NCBI GenBank assembly: GCA_964630775.1 | Contig: CAZVYY010000005.1 | Span: 73,209-137,208 of the forward strand | Reading direction: 5' to 3' | Source of the DNA: Anaeroglomus sp964630775 | GTDB lineage: Bacteria; Planctomycetota; Phycisphaerae; Sedimentisphaerales; Anaerohalosphaeraceae | Length of the DNA: 64,000 nucleotides | In this document: positions 42,257 through 53,000 of the stretch, in pieces | Layout of the letters: each line of letters begins with the position of its first letter | Numbering within the stretch: the first letter of the stretch is position 1 | Made by a program: the position numbers and the translations under genes | The notes under the pieces: model-generated | The model's input: the letters and a program-made list of their open reading frames with translations, nothing else | What the model was told of the DNA's origin: nothing | Database searches by the model: none

Positions 42257-43573
42257 TTACTTAGACAGGGTAATCTTCGCGCCGATGCTGTTCATCAGCG
42301 GGACAAAATCAGGGAATGTAACGCCGGCGGCTTCGGCTGTATCAACGGTCAATGTGCCGTTTTCAAGACACATCCCGGCGATGGTACAGGCCATAACGAT
42401 GCGATGGTCATCATAGCCGTGGAGGGGGGCGGGATGCAGCTTTTTGCCGCCGCGAATCACCATGCCATCGGGCAATTCTTCGACGTCAGCACCCAGTTTT
42501 GTTAATTCTCTGGCCATACAGGCGATACGGTCCGTCTCCTTTTTACGGGCCTGGGGAACATTGAGCAATCGCGTTGTTCCGGACGCAAACGCCGCTGTGA
42601 CCGCCATGGCCGGCAGCGCATCCGGCGTCCGGTTCATATCGATATCAATCCCTTTCAGAGATGATTTTCGGATAAGGACGCCCTCGGGGCTGACGGTGAT
42701 ATCCGCCCCCATTTGCTGCAAATAATCCACCACTGCCTTGTCGGGCTGACTATCGGAAAAGTCCAGTCCGGTCAGCCTCAGCTCATCGGCCAGCAATGCC
42801 CCGGCACACAGAAAGAAGGTTGCACTGGAAAAATCCGCGGCGACCGGTGAGTCAAAGGAAGTATACTTTTGTCGTCCAGAAATAGAGAAATAGGCCATGT
42901 CCTGACGTGAATAGCGAATGCCTTGTTTATCGAGCCAATCGAGGGTCATTTTGGCGTAATCGGGTTCGTACAGCAGAGGGACTTCGATGTCGGTATCTCC
43001 ATCAGCAAGCGGACACGCCATCAGAAGACTGCTGAGATATTGACTGGTCGGGCACTGAATACTGACCTTGCCGCCGGAAAGGCGACCTTTAACCCGGACC
43101 GGGGCACAATCATTATTCTTGACAGGCAGGCAGCTTGCTCCAAGCTGAGTTAATGCCCTGCAAAGAGGACCAACTGGTCGGTTTTGTATCTGGTAGTCGC
43201 CTGTGAAAATCACTTCTTGAGCTGGAGGAGCAAGGCTTGCAGAGCCGAGAGCAATCGCGAGGGTGGTCCCTGAATTTCCGACATCAATACTCTCGTTCTG
43301 GCAGTGAATTTTGCCGGAGATGCCTTTAACGAGCCACTGAAGCGGATTGGTTGTGTCGATAACTGCTCCCAAGGCACGATAGGTGCTGACACAAGACAGG
43401 GTATCGTGAGAATAAAGCGGATTGCGTATTATGCTCTGTCCCTGGGCCAAAGCGGCAATCGCCACGGCCCGAATGGTGTGGGATTTAGAGGCAGGTATCG
43501 CTGCCTGGCCGGAAAGTCTGGATTTTAGAGCACTTATATACACAACTGTTCTCTGTTCTATTGCTATCTGCAC
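42257..43573 (-). CDS. aroA: 3-phosphoshikimate 1-carboxyvinyltransferase (EPSP synthase)
   Basis: Joins shikimate-3-phosphate and PEP. Active-site strands are present: IPASKSHTIRAVAIAALAQG (K30, S31, R35), GNSGTT, QNRPVGPL, TSQYLSSLLMACPLA, DFSSATFFLCAG, NRTPDALPAMAV, KKETDRIACM and DDHRIVMAC. The C-terminal VTFPDFVPLMNSIGAKITL resembles class II enzymes. The arginine usual after GN-x-GT-x-x (GTAMR in E. coli) is alanine here. Length of 438 is normal. The start is GTG 43573, with AAGG very close; GTG 43543 is an alternative. First gene of the operon aroA-X-aroC. Confidence 0.88.
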   Translation of the reverse strand: MQIAIEQRTVVYISALKSRLSGQAAIPASKSHTIRAVAIAALAQGQSIIRNPLYSHDTLSCVSTYRALGAVIDTTNPLQWLVKGISGKIHCQNESIDVGNSGTTLAIALGSASLAPPAQEVIFTGDYQIQNRPVGPLCRALTQLGASCLPVKNNDCAPVRVKGRLSGGKVSIQCPTSQYLSSLLMACPLADGDTDIEVPLLYEPDYAKMTLDWLDKQGIRYSRQDMAYFSISGRQKYTSFDSPVAADFSSATFFLCAGALLADELRLTGLDFSDSQPDKAVVDYLQQMGADITVSPEGVLIRKSSLKGIDIDMNRTPDALPAMAVTAAFASGTTRLLNVPQARKKETDRIACMARELTKLGADVEELPDGMVIRGGKKLHPAPLHGYDDHRIVMACTIAGMCLENGTLTVDTAEAAGVTFPDFVPLMNSIGAKITLSK

Positions 43574-44050
43574 ACCTTAGATTATTCCAAGGCTTATAAT
43601 AAGGGAATATCTCGGCCGAATCCTGTGGCAAGACAAATAAAATCGTGAAGGGTATATCAAATTTTGCAAAAAAGTGAAGAAAATTCCAAAAATTTTCAAA
43701 AAAATCAGATTTTATTTGAAATCGGATTGCCAAATCAGTTACTAATAGTGGGAACTGATTTGTTATTGGTCTTTTGGGGGTACAGCAATGGTGTAAATAG
43801 AACGATACAAAAACGTCCCATAATATCGATTTTTTATAGGCTGTTGGGAGTCGTAACTCTATATTCTTCTTGACTTTTCGGATAGTTTGTGCTAATTTCC
43901 GCTTAATCTCAATGGGGACTTTTTCCGATTCTAAGAGACAATCGATAATCCCTGACAGCGCCTGTGAAGGCAGGGACGTCTTGTGTTTTTTGGAATGTGA
44001 TCGGAAAGGCGAATATGAGAATCAGGACTTATTTCCGTATGGAGGGTGTC
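43574..44050. other. Divergent promoter region between aroA and the giant protease gene
   Basis: No convincing gene. AATCAGTT and AACTGATT (43732-43759) form an 8-bp inverted repeat. 43949-43975 can fold as CCCTG..CAGGG with an inner GCC/GGC stem. The first 100 bases are strongly AT-rich. Confidence 0.4.
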
Positions 44051-47000
44051 ATGAATCGTATGAGTGTGTGGTGCGTATTGCTGGCTGGCCTGATGATGGT
44101 ATCCAGCGCGACGGCTGTCAATTATGGGTCGTCCAAGTTTACTGATGCTGCAAAAATTCAGAGCGGCTTTGCCTCGGGACAAAGTCAGGTCCGTGTGATC
44201 GTCGGCTTGTTTGAGCCGGAGGCGGTCCGCAGCACGACCGACTGGAATTCCAAGACATCGCTTGCCACGCTGCAGTCGGCAATCAAAACAAAGCAGAATG
44301 CGGTCTTGTCCACGCTGACGACCAGCGAATTTACCCTGCGGTATAAATACGACAATATCGCTGCGTTTTCCGGGTCTATCACCGAGGCCGGGCTGGACAA
44401 GCTGATTGCCAACAACAATGTGCGCTATATTCAGCCGGTGGTGAATGTCGAATTTCAGATGAAGCAGGGGCTTGCCCTGATTAAGGACATGACTTACCGC
44501 TCCAAGTATACGGGCAAAGGGGTCGCCGTAGCGATTGTGGACAGCGGCACGGACTACACACATCCTGCATTGGGTAATGGAGGATTCCCCAATAGTAAAG
44601 TTATTGGGGGCTATGACTTTGGTGGCATGGACAATGATCCGGCCCCTGTGTTGCCGGGATCTGCGCAGGCTCATGGTACCTGTGTTGCTGGTGTGGCGGC
44701 AGGCAGTTATATCGAGGCCGGGGATTATATTGGCGGCGTTGCTCCGGATGCCAAGATTTATGCCCTGAAAATGTCAGATGATATAACCGGCAATCCCACT
44801 AACGATGGCGGTGTAGCATCCTGGGATTGGTGTGTCTCGCACAAATATGACGATCCGGCCAATCCAATTCTGGTGATCAATAATAGCTGGGGATGGGGAT
44901 ATCCATTTGCTGACGAGGCTATGGCGGATGCTACGTTTCCTCTGGAGGCTCAGGCCGCCAAAAACTGCGTTCAGGCTGGCATGACAGTTGTTGCTGCCAG
45001 TGGCAATAATTCCTTCAAAAACGGTATCGGATCCCCTGCGGCGAACTCCAACACCATCGCTGTCGGTGCTGTATCTGACACCGCAGGAGTCGATGTCGGT
45101 ATTAATGCCGCCGGTATGGTGATGCCTTATTCCAATACGGGTGTTCTGCTGGATGTCTATGCCCCGGCCGACTGCACGACATCGCCCGATATGGTTGGTA
45201 TAAACGGTTACGATGCAGGCAACTGGATGAGCTGCTTTAACGGTACATCCTGTGCGACACCCTATATATCCGGCGTGATTGCCGTGCTGCAGCAGGCCAG
45301 TTATGAAAGAACAGGGAACTATCTGACACAAAGCGAAATCCTTCAGCTTTTCAAATTAACCGGCGTTCCGACCACGGATAAAGATGCACCTGATATTGTT
45401 CGCCCCCTGGTCAATGTCGAGGCGGCGATTGAGAAAATCAGCGGCGGCGATATGGCCGCTCCGACGCCTAACCCGGCCCAGTGGGATATCGCCCCCGCGG
45501 CGACCGGCACGTCGCATATTGTGATGCGGGCGGCCGAAGCCACGGATAAGTCCGGCGTTGAATACTACTTTGATTGTATTGAAAATAATGCCTTTGACAG
45601 TACGGCCTGGCAGGACAGCCCCCTGTATCAGTGCACCAATGTGCCCCAGGGCGCGACCCTGAGTTTCCGATGCAAGGTCCGCGACAAATCCATCAACAGG
45701 AATGAAACCGAATGGTCCGTATCCAGTTCCACAACGACCTCGGTGGGTGCCGATACGCTTCCTCCGGCGCCCAGTCCGGCACGGTGGAAGGCAAGACCCC
45801 GCAAAATCAGTTCGACCTCCATTGCGATGGAAGCGGCGACTCATTACGACCAAAGTGGTGTCGAATATAAATTTGTGTGCACCAGCACAACGGACCCGCG
45901 ATATACGGCTGATCCGTCGGTGTTAAGCAGCGGCTGGCAGACGGCGGCTGCATTTGTGAAAGCCGGTCTGAGCAGTGCGGCGCCCGGCTATTATTATCAC
46001 TATGTTGTACAGGTGCGCGACAAATCCGCGGCCCAGAATACCACCTTGCCGTCGGAAGAGAGCAAGGTCTTGCTGGCACCTCCGGCCCGTACGCTGGAAG
46101 TCCCCTTCCCCTATGCAACCATTGGCGAAGCGGTTGCTGCCGCCAACAACGGCGATACGGTTGTCATTCATCCCGGTACTTACCAATTCGACAACAATCG
46201 CAATCTGTCGCCCGTCACAGCAGGCGGCAATGCCAAGAACATTACCATTCGCAGCAGAAACCCCGAAGACCCGGCTGTGGTGGCGGCAACCGTGATTGAT
46301 TGCCAGGGCACCGATGGCAGCGGCAGCGACCATGCTCCCAGACGGGCGTTTTTGTTTATCGAGGGCCATGATAACACCATGGTGATTGACGGTTTAACCA
46401 TTATTAACGCCATAGCGGTGAATAATCCGTCAGGGGCACCCTCTTTGCCGGGAGTAAACGGTGCTGATGCTCTGGGCGGTGCGATTTTATGTACCGGCGG
46501 AGCCAGCCCGACGATCAATCACTGTGTGTTCAGAAACTGTGCTGCCATCGGTCAAAATGCCAGCAATGGTAGTAATGGGAGAACCCCTCCCGGGGCTCAG
46601 GGACAGCATGGCACAGATGGCGGGGACGGCGGACATGGCGGTGAGGGACGCGGCGGCGCGATATACTATGATCAGAACAGTTCGCCGGTCATTCTGAATA
46701 CCTTATTTGAGAATTGCCGGGCCTGGGGCGGCAACGGCGGGGCCGGCGGCAACGGCGGCAATGGTTCCAGTGCTGCGGATATCGAAGCAGGCGGCTATGG
46801 CGGCAACGGCGGCAGCGGCGGTGATGCCGGATTCGGCGGAAATGCTTACGGCGGAGCCATTTTTACCAACGGCAATAATACGATTACATTAAAAAATGTC
46901 ACAGTCAATCTGTGCTCGGTGCGAGTCGGTGTCGGCAGCTATGGCGGCAACGGCGGCAACGGCGGCGAGGGTAAAGAAGGTGAAGGCGTCCTTGGTAACG

Positions 47001-50000
47001 GGGGGGCTGGCGGCTGGGGCGGCGACGGCAGTTCTGACGGCTTCTATGCTTATGGTGCCGCGATCTATTATGGCCCCAATTCAACGATTACCGTGGAAGA
47101 CTGTGATTTTATCGGCAATACAGCTCTGAGGTCTGAAATTCGGACGTCTCAGGATTATCGCGGCGGCGACGGCGGCGATGGCGGCGGAGCAGATGGTCAG
47201 GGTGCCCGCGGCGGCAACGGCGGGCTTGGCGGCTTTGGCGGCAATAGCGGCGACGGCATGATTATTGGTGATGGCGGCGATGGCGGCGACGGTGCTGATG
47301 GCGGTATTGGCGGCAGCGGCGGCAGCGGTGCAACCGGAGGTGATGGCGGCGTTCCGCAGGGCAGTCAGGGATCGTCCGCAGGTGCATTCCGTTCCACGAA
47401 AACACTCGGCGGTGCCAGCTTCTATCAGTATGGCTGCAACATCACGGTCACCAATACAGTGATTCAGGACAATCAGTCCTTCTGGGATTATGCCGGCGGC
47501 GACTTTTTAGCCAGTGCAGAATTCGTGATTAGCGATATCATTGAAGAACCGAATGCGATTAAACACCTTATCGACTACCAGATGGTTTCTGTGACTCAAA
47601 AAGAAACTCCTTGTGTCGCAGTGTATGAGAATTGCCAGTTTATTAATAATATTTCGGGTATGGACGGCGGCGGCCTATACAGTATGCCCAACTGTCAGAT
47701 TACCCTGAAGGGGTGTTCTTTCATCCAAAATACCGCCGGCGTAGATCGTAACCCGGGCAATAATTTTGATGGTGTGGGTGACGGTGCCGGTGTCTTCTGG
47801 CAGGGGGCACAGTCTCTGACATTCCCTTCAGACACCCTGTTTCGCGGATGGTACTTTATCGTCGATAATCAAGGTAATCCCTTGGGAACGACAGGGTATT
47901 ACAATATTGACGGTGTATTCAATCTGACGGCCCATACCACAATCAAAGATGAAATCTGGGGCTATCTGAAAGATACCCGTTATCAGCTTAAAAAGGCAGC
48001 GATTCAGATTTGGAAGCCCGAACCTCTCAATCCGCCGACTGAAATTCTGTTTTATGACTGGTACATGATTGGATTTGCGTGGGATGCTGTTCAGGGCGCC
48101 AACTCCACCATCGGCTATCTGGATGCCGAAGGCGTTGATTTTCAGGGCAATATCGCCACTACCAACGGCACCTATCATGTCAGCGGCGGCGGCGGTGTGC
48201 GTGCTTATAATCAGGTTCCTTCGGACAAGACCTGGGTTCATTTCAGGAAAGTCAATTTCTCCCGCAATACGGGTGCCTATGGCGCCGGTGCCGTGATTGG
48301 ACACGTGATTTTTACCCATGAAGACAGCCTGGTCTTTGAAAACAGGGGTCAAAACGGCGGCGGTTTCTATTTTTATGACAGCGATGTCCTGCTGCAGAAT
48401 GTGACCATCTTTAATAATGTCGCCACCGATGTCAGCCAGGTCGGTGTCAGCGGCGATGGCGCGGGCATCTATGCCCTCGGCAGTTCGTTCCTGATTCGGT
48501 CCTGCAAACTGACCGGCAATACCGCCGATGGGGCTGGCGGCGGGCTGTTTATCGAAGGCTACGGTCTGTATCCCGATGATGATATGGACCAGATGGTGCG
48601 CAACTGTCTGTTCAACGGAAACACATCCAAGTTCGGCGGCGGCATTTCCGCCAATTCGGCCTTTGTCAACGTGTATAATTGCACGATTGCCGAAAACAGC
48701 ACCACTGGGCTGTACAGCTATGGCGGCGGTATCGGATGCTTTGATGCGGTAGTCTGGCTGACCAATACCATCGTCTGGGATAACAGCGCGTTCTACGGTA
48801 ACCAGATTGCCCTTGGTGATCCTGCGCAGATCGCCAATCCTTATGTCACGCTGATTTCGTCTTATTCCGATATTATGGGCGGATTTGCCGCGGTCTATGA
48901 AGCCCCCGGTGATCCCATGTGGCTGGATTTCGGCGGTAATCTCGGAGACGATATTGAAGCCCATGATCCGCTGTTTGTCCGTGTGACGGATGACAATTCA
49001 CCGATTCATGTCACCTATTATCTCAGCCAGATCGAGGCCGGCCAGCGCGTTGTCAGTCCCTGTGTCAACAAGGGCGACCCGGCCAGCCTGAGTCTGCTGG
49101 ACCCCGATACCTTTGGTTATTTTGGTACCACACGCAGCGACCATGTGCCCGATACAGGTCTTATGGATATGGGGTATCATCAGAACGCGGCCCTGGCGGT
49201 ACGGGATTACCTGCTGACCGCATCGGTTTATATTGCGGATAAGCATCCCTACGGCAGCCTCAAGGCCGAATGGAATCCCGGCGGGTCGATGACCGTGTCA
49301 ACATCCGGGGATATGGCCATGATTAAACAGGGTACCGTCGTTCTCCTGACGGCAACCCCGCAGGACAAATACCGGGTCAAACGCTGGGTTGGAACCGACA
49401 ACGACACTCTGACCGACAACACCAATACCGTTACGATGAGCGGGAATCGGACCATTCAGGTTGAATTTGAACTGGATATCCCGCGCAATCGTCTGGTCCC
49501 CACCGATTACCCGACCCTGAATGCGGCTCTGGCTGCGGCCCGCAACAAGGATACCATTATTCTGGCTCCGCGACCCAATCTGCCTTATACGATTGTCACC
49601 GCGACCGGTGAGGGTCTGGATTTGATGGGCAAGAGCATTACCATTACCTCCGAAGATCCCAACGACCCGGCGATGGTTGCCAACACGATTATTGACTGCC
49701 AGGGCACACGTTATGTTCCGCAGCGTGCATTCCGAATCGGCCGCGGTGAAGGCCGCAATACCATTATCCAGGGCATTACCATCCGGAATGCATACTGGAC
49801 CGGAGCGCTGGGGGAAAATGCGGTGCTGCCAAATCCTCCCATGCCGAATGATCCCACAATCACTCCTCCTCCGCCGAATCGCGCAAACAGTGGCGAAGAC
49901 GCCATTGGCGACGGCTATGGCGGTGCCATTCTGATTGAAAACGGCAGTTCGCCGATTATCCGCAACTGCGTATTCTATAATTGCCAGGTTGTCGCAGCCT

Positions 50001-53000
50001 GGGGCGGCGACGGCGCCAATGGCCGTATTGCCCCCGAAGGCAGCAATGCAGACGGCCAGAGCGGCGGCCATGCCGGCCTCGGGCAGGGCAATGGCTATGG
50101 CGGTGCGATTGCGATTCTTGACCAGAGTTCGCCTCTGATTCAGAATTGCATCTTCACCGAAAACCGGGCCCTGGGCGGCTGCGGCGGCAACGGCGGCAAC
50201 GGCAGTAATGCCGACGGCAGCGGCCGTGAAAGCTGGGGCGGCGACGGTGGCTACGGTATCGGTGACGGTATCGGCGGCGCCATCTATGCCGAAGAAAAAT
50301 GCGATGCTGTGATTATCGGATGCACCTTTACAAACAACTATGCCCGCCAGGGCTTCCCGGGCACAGGCGGCACCAAGGGGTCCGGCGCACAGTATCCCGA
50401 TCCGTATAACCCCTCTACGCCCGGCACAGACGGTTTTACAGTGTCCTTCGGAATGATTCGCGGCGGTGCGATTACCCTGGGCAACGGGGCGACATCCAAT
50501 ATCATCGATTGCGTTTTCGATGGCAACAAGGCCTTTGAAGCGGATTATCTCAATACAGTCTATGTCGTTGGTGACCAGCAGGTTACCCAGACATCCGAAG
50601 AATACCAGTTCCTGACCCGCGGCGGTGCAATCACCATTGATCCCAACAGCACCATTCGAAACTTCAGCAATCTGGTCTTTAAGAACAATGGCGGCTGCGC
50701 GGTGGATATCGGTCAGGGCACGACCATTTATGTCAAAGACAGCGTATTTGAAAATAACTATGACTGGGAAAAGACATTCCTGGATTTCTATCTGCAGCCG
50801 GAACGTGTTCTGCAGCTTTATGAACAGTATTATCCGGAAGCCCTGACCATCAGCGCCGGCGCCGTGTTTGTCGATGAGAAATGTCCCAATGTCGTCTTTG
50901 AAAACTGCAGCTTTACCAAAAATTTCTCGAAGACCTACGGCGGTGCCATCAATGCCAAATCGGATATTACGGCGATCAATTGCAGCTTTGGCGCCAACGA
51001 AGCCGAGGCTAACGGCGGTGCGATCGATATGTACTATTACATTCCCGACCCGAACACCCGCACGCTGGAAATGACCCTGACGATGTGTACCTTTGCCGAC
51101 AACAAGGCCGGCAACTGGGGTGGTGCAGTCCATGCCCAGAATTTTGAAGGGACCTTCAACCAGTGCTACTTCATCAATAACACGGCCTGGAGCGGCGGTG
51201 CGATGCATCTGTCCGAAGGAATCGCCCAGATCGGCAATTCCTTGTTCAGCGGCAATACCGCAACCGGCCTGTCGTATTATCATCGGGCCGTCACCGGCGA
51301 AGGCTTTGGCGGCGCACTGGCCTGCCTGAATACCAGCGCCACGATTGTCGATTCGGTCTTTGTTGAAAACCGTGCCGAAAGCGGCCAGGGCCAGGGTGGT
51401 GCGATTGCCCTGGTCAGCGGCAACGCGATTATCAGGCATCAGCTCGATAACTGCCTGCTGGCCGGTAACTATGCCAAATTGACCGGCGGTGCGGTGGCTA
51501 TGACCAACGGCGTCAGTCCGTCGTTCAATAACTGCACTTTCGTCGGCAATACCACCGACGGCAAGGGCGGCGGCCTGTTCATTAGCAACAGCAGTGTGGC
51601 CGCTGTGTCCAACAGCATCTTCAGCGGCAATGGAAAGTTTGCCGTCTATGAACAGCCGTCCACGGCGAACGCCTCGGTGAAGCACTGTCTGTTCTACAGC
51701 AATCCCAACGGGGATTATTTCGATGCTCAGACGGCCTCTGCCCTGACGGTTCCGCAGTTGAATGGGATTGCGGGCAATACGGCCAATCTGGCGGCCAATC
51801 CGCTGTTTGTATCGGGTAAATTGGGGGATTATTACCTCAATCCGTCCAGCCCGGCCGTCAATGCCGGCAGTCAGACGGCGATTAGCCTCGGACTGCATAC
51901 CTATACCACGGATACCCGTGAACCGGTGTTCCTCGACAGCGGAATTGTAGATATCGGGTATCACTATTACAATGTGGATGATGCCAATATCATGCCTCGC
52001 TTTACCCTGACGGCGTATGTTCAGGATAACCGGGGTGTGGTCACACCATCCAGCCAGACCTATTATATGGGTCAGAAAGTGACGCTGACGGCAACGATTC
52101 AGCCCGATTATGTCGTCACCGGCTGGAGCGGCGGTACGGTCAATGATACCTCCGATAAGGCCACCAACTATGTGATTATGACCTCCAACAAGACGATTAC
52201 CGTGCTGGTTCGTCAGAAACAGACCTATCTGGTAGGCGGCTCCAGCCCCTTTACGGAAGTCCAGCAGGCGGTTGATGTGGCTAAAGATGGTGATACGATC
52301 GTGATTCTGCCGGGCCGGTATATCCCGGCGGTGGGCAACACCGGCGTAAGCGGTTCGGACTACTATGCATCTCTGGTTACCATCAGCCTTGACGGCAAAA
52401 AGATCAAGATTACCGGCTCCAATCCGGCGGATCAGGAAATCGTACGAGCCACGGCGTTTGAGCATTATGAATTCTCTCTGATTAATGCACCCGCCGAAGC
52501 CGTCATCGAAGGCATTACACTTCGATATGGTCAGATGTACATCATTGGCGGCAGCCCGACGATTCGCAACGTCATTTTTGATCGATGCCGCTGGACCGGC
52601 ATCACGTCGGGAAAAACCCTTAACTGCGGCAACGGTGTACTCGATGGCGCCAATGGCGGAAATGTGCTGGGCGGTGCAGTGGCGGTGCTTGAAAGCGCTC
52701 CCAAGTTCGTCTATTGCAGCTTTGAAAACAATATGGCTCAGGGCGGCAATGGCCAGGACGGTGCGGGTGGATGTCAAACTCATCCCACCGGCGGCGACGG
52801 CGGATGGCCGGGCCGCGGGTATGGCGGTGCCGTCTATGCCGGCTTCAGCAGCAATGTCACCTTTGATCATTGTACCTTTACCGGCAATGAGGCCCTCGGC
52901 GGTACAGGGGGTAACGGCGGTGCTGGTGCAGTGATTGCCGGCGAGCAGTATCATGGCGGCCGCGGCGGCGGTCTGACATGGCCCGATTCCATCGAAAACA

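Noticed and set aside
42257..42330. Loss of the E. coli K411 equivalent in AroA as a sign of lost activity
   Set aside because: The local sequence VTFPDFVPLM matches class II EPSP synthases (TSFPEFMDLM in the CP4 enzyme), which also lack lysine there. Other active-site residues are kept, so AroA is probably functional.
43949..43975. Riboswitch in the leader of the giant protease gene
   Set aside because: Only a small bulged stem can be drawn, and no known riboswitch core (for example c-di-GMP or glycine) is recognisable.
46560..47350. CRISPR-like or minisatellite array in the GGCGGCAACGGCGG repeats
   Set aside because: The repeats keep the reading frame, vary in length and encode NGGNGG loops. 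There are no unique spacers of constant size.
49298..52954. Antisense open frame of 1,218 codons inside the giant protease gene
   Set aside because: It mirrors the GGN/GCC codon pattern of the Gly-rich beta-helix and has no ribosome site or recognisable domain. The plus-strand frame has a signal peptide, catalytic triad and continuous domain order.
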